A stretch of 64,000 nt of DNA, from the NCBI GenBank assembly GCA_963277665.1, contig OY728136.1:811683123-811747122 (forward strand), in the 5' to 3' direction. The translations under genes and the position numbers were made by a program. Below are positions 36,641-49,836 of this stretch, one piece after another (within the stretch, counting starts at the first letter, position 1; each line of letters opens with the position of its first letter). The notes under the pieces are model-generated. The model did no database searches. It was given only the letters and a program-made list of their open reading frames with translations, and was not told the origin of the DNA. Source of the stretch: Viscum album. Its lineage: Eukaryota; Streptophyta; Magnoliopsida; Santalales; Viscaceae.

Positions 36641-37829
36641 GATGTGGGATCTATTGGTCAGGGATAGTAGCACGAATCTCAGGGGATCCCACTTAATATG
36701 TTTTAGAGAGGGGACCTCACACCATTTTCTGCATGTTCAAACCATATTATTGAGAAGAAAATTGGTTCTGGCTCGAAAATATCTACCAGTGCACTGAATC
36801 CCCTCATGTATGGATTTATTTCGAGACATCCAAATACACTAGCACCTGGAAGAAAGAATAATGGAACATGCTTTCCTCTTAGGTCCTACATTCCCCAAAC
36901 CATGAAACCATCATTAAAAAAAGGATAGTTTCATAAAATCCTCAACAGAAAACTCTGTGAAGTCTCCAAAGTACTCCCACACATGGAAATACCACTCACT
37001 ACTGAAGAAGAGGTGGGACTAACTCTCCTCCCTAGATTCCCTACAACACAAGTAGTAAAAGGCCATGATAATACCTAAATGTCTAACATTCTCACCCATA
37101 GGTAACACTACATTCCTAATATTCTAATAGAGAAAATTGATTTGTAGGGGGGCCTCTATAACCCATAAGGTCGAACCCCAAGATTCTTATCTGGTTTCAC
37201 TAGTAAACACCCTCCATTATTCCATTGAAGAGAAGTTACCTAAAGACGATGTAGTAAAAGTAAATCTATCTATGTTATCCGAAAGATCGATCATAACGAT
37301 AGACATGTTGTTTTTACTGTCCATAGTGACACAAATAAATTATAGATACCTACACACCTGTTTAATGGTTATGTGGGTGACTAGGTAACCAGGGAAATAA
37401 AGGGTAGTACCATCCCAATTATGGTGACAATATGAAATGTTCCCCTCACCCACAATCAATCTAGTGTAAGGATGAAGAAATTGTATTCTGGATAAAACAA
37501 CTTACTAGATATATGTTCAAAATTCATGAGATCCAAACTCCCCACCACTCATCTGAGTTTCCATGAAACAAACCGATAGTGTACATACATTAATAACCTA
37601 CAATGTCAACTTCTCCTCTATGCCAGGAAACATGTCAGAAATACTCTTAACATTAATGAGTGCCTCCTATACCGTCCTTGCAAGACAACACCATGACTCC
37701 TAGGTTTTTCTCTCCTCATCATGCATATACCAAATGAATGTAGAAATAGTTTATTCGAACTTTGAAATCACCCCCTTCGGAACCATGGATGTCGAGAGTG
37801 CATGGCATGGAATGGAGATTAGGACACTA

Positions 37830-38891
37830 TTTTCAAAGGTTATTTAACCTTCGAATGAAAAAACTATTCTTATAATTATGTATTTGTCCCATAATTTTTC
37901 CCACTCTCTGATTGAAGTGCGGAATATGCATCCTCCTAGGAGAAACTAGAGATTTAAGGTACTCCTTAGGGAAGGAACTGTACCGTATACCGAGCCTCAT
38001 GCTCAAAAAATCCACTCTACTATCCCTACAATGTTTCGAGACATAGAATGTTCTCTTATAATAATTAAAAACGTGTATTATCCATTTACAATATGAATCA
38101 AGGTCTTTATTAAACCCATGGAAAAAAACCATGTCAGCATTCATACAGATAATAGAATCGTTTGAAAACATAAAATGGGAGATACTACATGTACTGGAAT
38201 TTCACCGATAAGGCCTGATGGATCACTGCATGGTAGCCTTTATTATGAGGTAACTAAGAACATCTTGAGAGAGAAAAAATTCTTGAGGATAGAGGATCCC
38301 ATTGCCTTATCCCAAACACCTCCTTAAAACCCCCATATTCTCTTCCCATCATGTGGACAACCAACCATAAAAAACTGAAACACCGAAAAAGCATATCAAC
38401 AACCCAAGAAGATAAGACCATACCTATCCAGACCATGATGATAAATTCCCACTCAACACATTTGAAGGTTCTTTCCATATCAAACATAACCACCATATTG
38501 GAACCATGAAATCTAATATTAATTCCATCAATGAGCTCTTGGGACAACGTGATATCCCTTTGGATTGATATTTTCTTTATAAAGACATACTTTCCAAGAG
38601 ATATCCATTGAGTTAGATGAGAGTGTTTCATGTTGTTGAGTATATAAGAGGGGATATTATACGTGATGTTTCACATTCTCACTAAGTGATAATGATGGAT
38701 AAGAGAAGGGTCCTTGATCTTGGGAATAAGAACCACAGTTGTGGAACTGATATCTTGAGGAAGACATCCACCTTAATAAAATCCGGGATGGCGAGCACAA
38801 CATCATCCTTAGTCGTACTCCAAGAGAAAAAGAAGAAGGAACCCAGAAACTCATCTAGACCGAGGGCATTTTCCAGTTTAGGACTATTCAC
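37830..38891 (-). pseudogene. LINE reverse transcriptase remnant
   Basis: Three open stretches hold successive RT blocks. At 38891-38682, ALGLDEFLGSFFF and DDVVLAIPDFIK match the KAPGPDGF...F region. At 38631-38254, LSQELIDGINIRFHGSNMVVMFDMERTFKCVEWEF matches the LAQELxxG..KLDMEKAYDRVxW block, and FGIRQWDPLSSRIF matches GLRQGDPLSPxLF. At 38171-37833 it opens with FSND, where FADD is the catalytic box, so the first Asp has become Asn. KEYLKSLVSPRRM matches the TYLGVPI-type block. Frame changes separate the three parts. Confidence 0.8.
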
Positions 38892-39531
38892 AACCCCTAA
38901 TATTTCTTCTCAAGCGACATGGCCTCATGAAGATCATTTTCAAGCCCAGACAACACCTCAGTAATAACATAATTTATTTCATCAGGGCTACTTGGATATC
39001 CTTCCATCATACTAGGGTTTGGTCAAGTAAGTAGGTTCTTGAAAAATGTCTCTGATAAATATTCAATAGTATCCTAGTCATCCATGTAGAATCCATCATC
39101 CATTTATATGTTAGGCCAAGGGAACCTTCAGTTTTCCTTGATGCATGCATGAAAATATGCAGTATTGCAACCCCCCACACCAAGCCACCTAACTCTCAAT
39201 TCATCACAAGTAATGCATTCCTCCCTTAATATCATTTCATCCATTTTCACTTTATTAGTAGCAAGATCCCCAAACATACCTTCGTTTCATTATAATTCCA
39301 AACTGAACTCTAAACTATCAATGCATTTCTCTATGCCATCCATGTCACACGTCGATGGAGGAAAATTTCTAAACCCCACCAAAATATCATCCCTGAGATG
39401 CCTTAGTTTGTTTCGTATATGCTCCCAGAATTCCCAAGCATGTGTTTATTTCATGAAGCGGCCACTGTCTGATGATAACATGGATACTTAATCCAAAATT
39501 GGGAGAATTTCATGTCAAACCTCTTCTCCTG

Positions 39532-39774
39532 TCATGGGAAGATATCAATAATAAGTGAAGAGTGTTCGAAAATGCTATGGGAAAAATGAGAGACCTTTTC
39601 ATTCAAAAAAGAATAGATAACATGAACGTTGGAGTGGTAGTGATCCAACATACACCATGTATAGTAGGTTCCCCTCTGGTAATTGCATGAGGTAAAAATC
39701 CCCATATCCAAAAACTCTTTACAAGACATGAATTGGGAAAATCTTGACCAGATTGTAGAGGAAATGTACCCCAT
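39532..39774 (-). pseudogene. LINE endonuclease C-terminal fragment
   Basis: This is an 80-residue open stretch with the pattern FLDMGIFTSCNYQRGTYYTW, then a DHYHSN block, then VSHFSHSIFEHSSLIID. It matches the end of L1 endonucleases, where LDLGFxGxxFTW, a LDR motif and VxHLxRxxSDHxPLL occur in this order and spacing. The catalytic SDH is changed to FEH, so the enzyme would be dead even without the frame breaks. Confidence 0.65.
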
Positions 39775-40740
39775 CCCTTATTCTAAAAAGGATCTACTAT
39801 AACATTAATGTTTCCACCACAATCCAGGGGAGCTCCTAGGATGACAAGCCTCAAGCTAGATCTATCGACATGCCGGATCCTAGATGTCACAACTTCCATA
39901 CACAAAGGAGAAGAACTAGATGAAACCTCATAGGGAGAAGCCACCCTGTTGATAGTTACTGTCGAAGGGGTGGATTAGGGGGAGGACCCAAAGTGTGTCC
40001 AAGAAGAGTAACAATTTCGGCAATATATGAGAAATAAAATCCAGGCTAAATGAGTATGCATGAGTCCGCACACCCCAAAGGATTGAAAGGAAGCATGACC
40101 ATTATATGGGCCTCGCTAAAATTCATATAAGAATATTGAATCAGATCCATAGGATCCCTAGCACCTGCAACCACCACCTTGACCTGATACTAAGTCGATG
40201 GACCAGCTAGCAATGATTGAGACACCTCAACCTGGGCCTCACCTAGCGAGGAATCATCTAGGGAAGAATCAAGCCCCTTGAGAGGAGAGATAACATGCTA
40301 CCCAAGATTCCTATTGATGTTTCTTCTTGGAAACATGAAGCGAATGGACTTGAAGTTGGAAGGAGCATAATATCAGTGATGAATCTACTATGGAAGGGGA
40401 GAGGATAACTAAATGTATCAATAGATGCATTCTAAAAAATATTCCTCCAGTAGAAGAGTTTGCTCAACCACACATAGGAATCAGTCGAGAGAATCAATGA
40501 TAGCCTGAAGGAGAGATCTATTCTAGAAGGGAAGAAGAAGGCCCAAAAGAGAGATCTACATAGGAGCCCTTGATGAGTCCCTACCTCGATGAATCTCTAT
40601 ATCACGAATCATCAAGGTGAACCTCCACCTAACCGAGGCCCTGGTGGATTTTCACCATGCAGAGATAAAGTCCTCATTTTATCCCAAAACAATGCAAAAG
40701 ATTTATAGTTCAAAGACAAAACCTATTCTGGAGAATCCAA

Positions 40741-43550
40741 ATAAGTGATATTTATTATATATTAAGAGTATATATTGATATACATAGGAATATACTTCCC
40801 AAATCAGTGAATATGATCATTATATATTTATGTAGGATGTTAATGTGCATTTTTGAATATTTTGATATATGTTATGTGTTTTTGGGTCATATTACTCTCA
40901 TTGAGACATTATTTTTATTATGCACCTAATATCATTTATGTAGATTATAAGTCTACAGATTTAGATATTATATCATGATATAAAATATATTAATCTAAAC
41001 TGAATTTCAATTTAATGTTACACCTTTCAAGGTATTTGGAATGAAATAATCATCTTTTTATAAGGATTATTATTAACTTAATTCTCAAACATTGAGTTAT
41101 AATTTTTCTTCATCAATGTATTTAATAATATATTTTTAAATTAAACCCTATTATTGAATAATGTTTTATTATATTTTTTATATAAAGGAATTTTTATTCT
41201 CAACAAATAATTCCCTTTTAAAAAATATTAATTCATTAAATAAGTTTTTAACAATGTATTTTTGTAATTCAAACATTTCTATTGAGTCAAATGGTTTCAT
41301 CCTTAACAATGTTATTTCCTGTTACCTATGTTATTCTATTTGCAAATTAATATCAATTTTTTTTTTGTATATCACTGATTAATATGAGTTATAATATAAA
41401 TACCTTTCCTTGATGATTTTCAATTTCATAAAATAATAATATGATTTGATTAAACTCATCATGGATGTGTTATGATTTATCTTACATATACATGTTTATC
41501 CTTCATAAAAATATTCTACAATCATATCATGAAACACAAATATGATTTATTTTATATGAAAATCATGTTTCAATTTAACGTTTTTTAAAATAATTATTCA
41601 TTACATTTTTTACAATGTTGGTCTTAATTAAGATATTTCAAAATATTAAAAAAATTCCATCCATTTATACTCAAATTTTTTCTCTTCTATTCAAAATTAT
41701 TTTTTATAATGTTTATATAATTTTAATGAAATTTTATTAATGATTAATTGAAAGAAAGTTTTTCCCAAAAAATTCACTTCACATTTTGTGGAATTTTTAT
41801 TTAGATGTGATCTAAAACATATTCTTTTACAAAAATATAAAAAATTATTTTCTAAAAACTCTTTCACATTTTCAAAACTAATTTCTATTGTATTCTAACA
41901 ATCATCATTTCCATGGAATTATTTTTCATGTATTACCCACTAAATGTTTAATGAAATATTCTATTGGGGTGAATATATTTTATATATCAATCATTGTCAT
42001 CCTTATAGTCAATTTTGGTGATATCATTTCAAAATACTATCAAAACTAATTTGGTTTCCATGGGTTTTTCATAATATAAAAAATTATTTTTTTCAAGTGG
42101 GGAACATAGGTATTGATAATTTATGGGGGATCATATATCACCCTATAATGAATTGAATTTTTTTAATGAATCATGAGCTCGAAAAGTTATGTTTGTTATA
42201 TTCGAAGCCAAAAAATAATAGTTTATAGACTAAACTAAAGAGTTATATGACTTATTATGGTACCCTAAATAGGAACATAAATTTAATCCCATTCCTAAAA
42301 ACATAAAACAAATTTGTTCAAGAATAATTATTTACATTGGTCATAAACCAAGACTAATGTGGGTAAACTAGTATTTATCCCAAAAACATCATGATATAGG
42401 AATCATGTTGTGAAGACCACTCCTCTATGTGTTTTAATTTCTATATGCGTATATTGAACTATTATTATAGGATATTCCAAAATTATTTTGTATTCCCAAG
42501 GATTATTGTTGTTGCTATTTAATTATTATTTTGATATATTGATTACAACTCATTGATGACCTTCACATGATCTTATGGTCCATTAATATTTTATCATATA
42601 TTTATTTTCATATCAATGTTTTTTCACATGTTTTGGATGTGAATGATGTGTTTTATTTAAATGGTTTTCTTTTTTAGAATTTATGATCACCTATTTATTT
42701 TCTTCCAATTAACCAATTTATGAGGATGCATTTAGTTGATGTTACATTTATTAGATGCTTTAGTGATATGTGAATATTTTTTTATAGTAGTATAGAATTA
42801 TAGAAAAATTTATATATTTCATTAGAACATAAGACGCTAAACATTAGATTATAGGAATTGTTTGACTACTGTGATATGATACATATTTTATTTTATTTTA
42901 TGAAAGATTCTAATTGATCATCTATATTACTATCAATGAGTGTTTTCAACGAAACTTACATAAGATTTGGGATCTGGAGTGTGGGTATGGGTATCCAGGG
43001 ATACCTTTCCACTGTATTCTTTTTTATTCCACCAATTATATTGAATCAAATCGATATATTATCCTCTTGATTAATTATATGCTTTTTCACAATACATTGG
43101 CAAGATATGTGTTAGTATTCTTCCTAAAATACTACATCCACATAAAACAAATTTATACTTCATAAATAATTTTTTCATTTTCTTCTACCTTTTATCTAGC
43201 ATATGAAATTTATTTATCCTTTTTTAATATTTTCATACTTTTCATATATGGTATTGGTAGTATGATATGTGGTTGGTGAGTCATTTAGTGATTATGGAAT
43301 GATAATCCTCCTTTTTTGTTAACTGTTTAACAATGAGATGAACTTATATGGGTTTCCAATTACAACATATGTCATTTTATATTTTAAATTGGGATTGAAA
43401 ACATGAATAATTGAACCCATATTGTGAAGTTATAACCCTCATATGTTTATTTTATACATATATTACTTCTTTTTTACATTCATATAATGTCTTTTCATGT
43501 GTTTTAAATTTTTGTAACAGTCATGGGGGGAAAAATGATTTACCATGTTT
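40741..43550. other. AT-rich DNA without recognisable gene
   Basis: Long A/T runs and no conserved protein block on either strand. Open frames here (for example 41161-41382) are AT-rich chance frames. Confidence 0.6.
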
Positions 43551-45010
43551 GTTTTAAATTAGGTTGGATATATATCTTTTGTGATAAAAACATGGTATAG
43601 GATAGTATAGATGGGGATTTTTATAGGTGAACTGACTGGAAGGGTGAGGTGGTAGACCTCGAGGGCCATGGTTTTGAGTAAGAGACGTTTTAAATAAAGA
43701 GTAACCTAATATAGAGGTTACCCCATGTTTTGTGTGAAATAGTGGTAGCAAGCATGGTTGTATTCTATAGAATTGAGTAATACATGTGAGATGATATCGC
43801 ATTCTTTAAAAGGTAGGAAAATTACTTAGGATTCATATTAGAAAACTAGGGTGATTATGTTTGGATGATTGATTTGATGGGATGTAATCTTTTAGATCTA
43901 GTAACTATTGACTATTAAGGATTCTATTACCATAGTGGTTTGAGTGTGGGTAGAGACTCAAAAATAAAATGATGTTTGGTGTTAGTTAAAACTATAGTTA
44001 AGTTTTAAACCCATTAGACTATGGAAAACAAAAAATGTTTCTCGGAGCGTACTATGTTATGGGAAGTTAAAAAAAGCTTCACATGGGTTAGGTTCTCTAT
44101 TTTGATGAGAATTTCAAATGGATTATATACCATGATAGTAATAATGTGTGATGGAGTACATTCAACTTAGACATGGTGATATTCACTTTTTGGAAGCGTG
44201 ATTATAGTGGTGTGACCTAGTATTATGGTATTTTATACCACCCATGTTGAGAGAGATCAAAATATTATGATCCCAATGTGCACAGTACCTTTAAAATCAT
44301 TAATCGTTGATAGGTAGTTCGAAGGTTCCAGACTGATGGATTCAATGAAATTTTACGGTATTGTTTTCTGGGGATATTTCATTAAATGAGTAATATATCT
44401 ATATGGTAGTCGATTAAACATTAATGGATTGTGTGTGGTAGAATTTTCAATCAATCTCAACACTATTTAGGAATTTATAGAATAGTGATCGTGGATCGGG
44501 AGGAGAAACACATGTGTAATGGGGGAACCAGTTTTGTTTGTAGTCAAGAAGTTGTGTGAGTTAAACAATATAGTGGATGGTGCATAATTATTCATTTGAT
44601 AATGGGTACCCTAGTTATGTGTTCAATTTTTTTGGGAAACTATTTTTTGGAAGTTGGAACATGAGATGTTGCGGGATGACTTTTGGGAATGCGAAATTTT
44701 GGTCATGCTAGTCATTACATTTAGTGATGGATAGAGCATGGGCCATGGAGTTTGTGTTTTATTTGGAGGAAATTGAAAGGATTACTCTATACTGGGATGT
44801 ATTTGTTCAATCAATGTGTAACTACTGTTGTGAAATCGTAGGATAAATGGGTGTGATTATAAATCATTTTGGTAGTTTGCTGATGGTAAAAATGGGTGGC
44901 CTTCCCATTGAATGGTTGTAAACCTTATCCATATTGTTTTTAAGAGAAATTAGATTGTCATTATATAGTATAATGTATTTAGTTTATGCGGGAATAATGA
45001 TTTATTAGAA
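43551..45010 (+). pseudogene. Possible decayed gypsy RT trace
   Basis: At about 44434-44460 the frame reads VVEFSINLNT, close to EVEFSIKLVPG, which comes just before RT in element B. At 44518-44575 it reads VMGEPVLFVVKKLCELNNIV, close to [11 protein letters not shown]...LCxxYRxLNKIT with small deletions. Near 44590-44640, in the same relative order, NGYPSYVFNFFGKLFFGSW could be the [18 protein letters not shown] block. The rest is not readable. Short matches in a decayed sequence may arise by chance; the order of three blocks is the support. Confidence 0.4.
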
Positions 45011-48000
45011 TGTAATTGTAGGGACCCCTGTGTTTTGAGAATATGAAATCAAAAAAATATGAATTTTTACTTTTAGATGCTCTTGATGGGTAAAATGGTC
45101 TTCCACATTGAATATTATCTTAGGAAATTTTTTCACAATCTCTTTAATCCCAAAATAGGGTTTACCCTAGGAATGCAATTTTTTGGAATTCTAATCCATT
45201 CAAATATTCATTGTGTAATTAGTATATATTATTTGTTAAAATTAATATAAATTTTCACACATGTATAAATGGTATTATATTTTAAATATAATTTTGGATT
45301 GAAATATTAACTACAATGTATAGTCTTTAATTGGGGTTCTTCGTATGTGATACATAAACTCATGTTGGTTGTGAGGTAGAGAACCAAGTCCCTTTTTCAT
45401 TTTCATTAATTTTCTATTCAATTACTTATTTAAAGTTTTATTTTATTTCCCCTTTTATACCTTTTGATTCATGTTTATGCACCATGGGACTCTTACATCT
45501 TACAGTTGTGGGTGAAAGAATGAGAGTATAGGGAGAATAATGATTGATCACTTCTAAGGAGCTTGTTTGGGCCTAGAATGGTGATTGGTGTTAATGTGGT
45601 GTGAATTTGGTTGGATACTTTAGTGGTTTCCTCTTTTGGTTGGCCCATAACATGTTTTAAGCCATAATAACCATAAAATAGTTTTTACGATTCTAATCAA
45701 ATATGTGATTGATGTTGAACCTGTGGGGGGAACTCTATAGCTATTACCAGGAAAATGCATGGTTTTTGAGTTTTATTGTGTTTTCTCGATCTCAAATATT
45801 GATCACACAACATGAAAATTCATGATGAAATGTCATTTGATCGACTGATTCAATGTAGATGAACCGTCATATTAGAAATTCATATACATAGAATATATGT
45901 AATCAATTGGTACATGTCTATATATCCAAATGCCTAGGAAGATTGAGTTTTTTGGACAAAAAGCCATGTACTCAAAGTATGCATCATGTGGTTTTACATG
46001 GATATGTGGCTAGGTATCTAGAAAGATATCCAATATAATGGGGGAATGGTAATGTAATGGTATAGGTACAGATATCATATATATCTACACCTTGTTTATT
46101 TATATATCTACGGTGGATATTTTAATGTATATGTCATGTACTCTAGGTAAAGACCATACACTGCAACCCTGTAACACATATGAATGTTTATTGTGTTTTT
46201 ACACTATATTTTCATAATTAGACTTATAAAGAGTGCATCTTTTTTTTTTCTACATAAAATGTTATGATGGATCCCTTAGGTAGTTTCTAGGAAATCTAAT
46301 ATGTGTTTCTGGGATTAATAGCATTGATAGATAGGCTCTTCCACCAAAAAATGGTTATAAATTTCTTTGAATTATGATGTTTAGAATGAAACCATACATA
46401 TGGTTGTGATAATGACTAGAGGACGTGGTATTGTATCACCAAGTTAACTAGATTTTATAACATTGGATTTTAACTTGTTAGTGGGACTGGATTGTCCCTC
46501 CTGGATGTGGGAGCATGGAACTGAGATGTTTTGTGAGTCATCTCTGAAAACTGATCCATATGTATGTCTTCACATGAGTCCAAGAAGATAATTTTTCTAT
46601 TGAAATTGATAAAGGGAATATTTCCCTCTTGAGATAGAAATTTTGTCGATAGACTAGATTGATGAATGAGATCCCAAGAAAGGTTTCTTCATCTTTTTTC
46701 TGAACAAATGGATCCCAAGTGGGATGTGGTCACTTTCTTACCATATTTGAGGATTCCAATGGAAATATTTTGCTTACATGTTAACATTGGGGATCCAAAA
46801 ATGTAACCCCTCTGCATTCATGTATACCATGTGGATCTCGATTGTGATACATCACTTATGTTTTAAATAGGAACTACTATTGGTTCCCAAGTGGAGGAAT
46901 GACCCTAAATTAGTGCATTATGGGATTTGGAAGAGATGGTATCTGGTGTCAAAATAGAACCCATATCGCACAGGTGAGTCTAATGTTTTGTTGAAGTGTT
47001 GTTGGTTTTAAGAATTTGACCTACCCATTGATTTAATATTTTATTTCACATTTTATCTATTGATATAGTTATAGAGACACATATATACATATGAAATCAA
47101 CACCAATGGGCATTATGTGATGTGATATAAGGGTGTGGATTCCCATAGTTACTCCTTCATATTTATCTTACGATCCTTTTATGGATTTGTGTTACCATTA
47201 CATGAATTAATAGTGTATATTATATTCCTCCCTATATGTTCTTAAATACGAAGTGAGAATTTGATCCAATACATGGTACATCCATTAAAATCATACTTAG
47301 TGTCTCTAGGGTTCTTCATTTAATTGTGGGAATATGGGATATTTTTGGGTGCATCTAAAAATAAATCTTAGTTTACATGTCTCCTTGGATTCCTAACACA
47401 CTTGAATCTAGCTGATGTTAGTGGTTTCTAGGGGGGCGAATTTACCTTGAGCACTAGATTCTTGTGGAATATATATGGATTTATGATGATCTCCTTGATT
47501 GATCAATAGGGTAATCCACATGATCTAGTGAAGACCCCTTGATTTTATTTCTTTGAGATAACTAGGAATTGGTTGCTGAGATAGTGACCAAAGAATATTG
47601 ACTAATAATATTATATTGGGTGGTTATTGCATATATATATACTAATTATATTCCCATTAAGAATAAATTCTAGTTTATAGAGTATATATTGACAATAGTC
47701 TGGGACCTAGGAATCCAATATTGGATTATTACATGCAATGGTGAGGCATTGTTAGCATCTCAACAGTTAGTGATGGATTGAGTATTCTGTATATATTTTC
47801 TAGGATCCACTATATGAATTACTTATATAATGCTCGGTCGATTCCTTGAATTATACTTTTTATTTGATAGAGTCATGTACGGGTGTGACTAGGGATAAGA
47901 AATGTATCTCACTATGGTGACGTACCATTACCATAGATATTCCATGTCTGAAAAGACTTTTTTCAAAACAAAGGTTCCATAATGGAACCATTAGATGCCC

Positions 48001-49836
48001 CTTCCTATTGGCCCCATCCACATGGACCTTCATGATTCACTACACAAGGGATCTATACAGATGGTTGGAATTGAAATTGAATCTATGAAATATAACCTCT
48101 ATCCTTAATGAATAATAAAATAGAGAGCTATACTCTTCTATATCATCTATTAGATAACTAAGATCATCTACAGTGTCCCACCAGTAGAGTAGGGAATTGG
48201 ATTAAATCACATGTCCTATTCCCATTCCAAGATATCCGAAGTCTCACATCCTCAATACACATTCCTAAACAAAAGTACCTCAAACATCATGAACAGAGAC
48301 CAATTAAACATGGGATGATTTGACAACAAAGCCACAGTCCAATCCGTTGAGGTATCAACACTGATCAAATATTTTCCAATAAAGAATTGGGGTATTAATG
48401 TACCCTAGATATTGACATCCAATAAAAATATACACCATGGTATTTCAATTACCATCCTTAAGGTAAAACAATACTAGGGTATCCCATGGTCCCCATTGTC
48501 AAAACGAAAAGTAATTTCCAATAAGGGACTCCCCTATTGCACCAAATATATTTTTCCACTTGCATATGAATAAATCCAAAAAAACCCAAAGGATAAAAAA
48601 AATAGCATAAACCCTATGTGTGTTTCTTCTAGTTAAACCAAAATAAAGGTAAAAGCCAATTTCATAACATCCCAAAATTCCCCTTAGTTGATTATAACTG
48701 ATCCTCAGTAAACAACGCACCCAAAGTGGAACAAAAAGCATAATACCAACAACAAGGGTATTCTCAATGGCCCTCAAGACCACACCAAAAATAGAATCAT
48801 CCATAAGGGATCCTCAGCAGAAGTCAACCCCTAGGAAAAATACCATACATGAATACATCATTCTTCCTTCCCGTCAACAAATCCATCCATAGGTACCAAA
48901 ATTTCCACAAGGGAATTCAATGAAACATAATTCTCAATATGCAATATTAAAAAAATACTATAGAAAAAACTGATCAATTTATCAAAAAACATCCCACAAG
49001 GGATTTCTCAAGATTACCTTAGACTCAGCCTAGTAGCTCAATGAAACTCCTATATAATTACCTTCTAAAGTCATTAACCCATCCCAAAGGCTCTAACGAA
49101 TTTTATCATCAAACATGAGAGCTAAAATGGAACTTGTATAATCTCAAGAAAGTTGTCCTTTCATAAAGGGACAAATAACAATCTCCTCATAGATACTAAT
49201 TGATCCAATGTTCCATGATCTGTCAAAAAGAACCTCAAATAATGTAGTTGTTTAACCCAAAATCTCTTCCAGCTAATCAGATTAGACCCTCAGCCAGTCC
49301 TCATAGCTCACAACTAAACCCACTATAGTATTATAGATCTGAAAATCAAAGAAATGTTCATGTTGAATTATCTCACTCTAAAAAACAATTTAGAAATAAT
49401 TTAAACATTGAAAGGATTACACCATTATTATTTAAATAAAAAATATTAATGCTAAAAAAATTCATGTCCAGTTATTTCACCGGGGTAAAAAATAGGAAAA
49501 ATTGACCAAGGTTGGAAATTCACATGGTGTTCACTTGGGGTAAACCATGTGTACCCCCAAAAATTAATCCCTATAAATGTGACATGGGACACATAGAATG
49601 TACTTTGAAAAATTACATGTAGTGGTTACCCTATAAGCAATATATACCACAAAATTGGTTCCTTCTATTGTACCTATGACCCACTCAGTGTGTAAAATTC
49701 CTAAGTACATAGTATTTAACCCAACATGGTGTACCACATATGTACCTTGAAATGAAATCAGACTAGTCTTGTTTGACATCATGAAATGCACCCCACATGG
49801 GACTGGTTGGGTTCCATGCATGACCAAGTACCCCCA
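45011..49836. other. Unrecognised, mainly AT-rich DNA, perhaps decayed LTR
   Basis: At 45011 TGTAGGGACC followed by cctgtgtttt looks like an LTR start of the gypsy type, but no partner was found. Elsewhere I see no protein block on either strand. The 101-codon minus frame at 48499-48804 has no recognised motif and high content of I, F, L and G, typical of AT-rich chance frames. The segment ends at the target site of element C. Confidence 0.4.
49832..49836 (+). repeat. Target site duplication of element C, left copy
   Basis: The bases cccca directly precede the LTR (TGTCATGAAC on the plus strand). The same bases follow the other LTR at 60784-60788. Confidence 0.88.

Larger units (their letters stand above)
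36060..40740 (-). mobile_element. Decayed L1-type LINE, 5' truncated or eroded
   Basis: Conserved blocks of a plant L1 LINE occur in order on the minus strand. An ORF1/linker-like zone is at 40740-39830. The end of the endonuclease is at 39774-39532, the RT at 38891-37830, a zinc-binding/linker zone near 37700-36700, and an RNase H-like end at 36640-36380. The 3' side finishes in an AT-rich tail near 36060 (cttttttatttaataaat on the minus strand). Reading needs several frame changes. The start of the endonuclease was not found, so the element is 5' truncated or too eroded there. Target duplications were not identified. Confidence 0.75.

Noticed and set aside
45011..45420. LTR-like start TGTAGGGACC with a following gggtaaaatggtc word.
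   Set aside because: No second copy, no primer site and no end could be found, so it is noted within a region entry and not called as an LTR.
48499..48804. Minus-strand frame of 101 codons with hydrophobic stretches resembling membrane segments.
   Set aside because: AT-rich DNA on this strand gives I, F and L rich frames by chance. No family motif and no neighbouring gene structure were seen.
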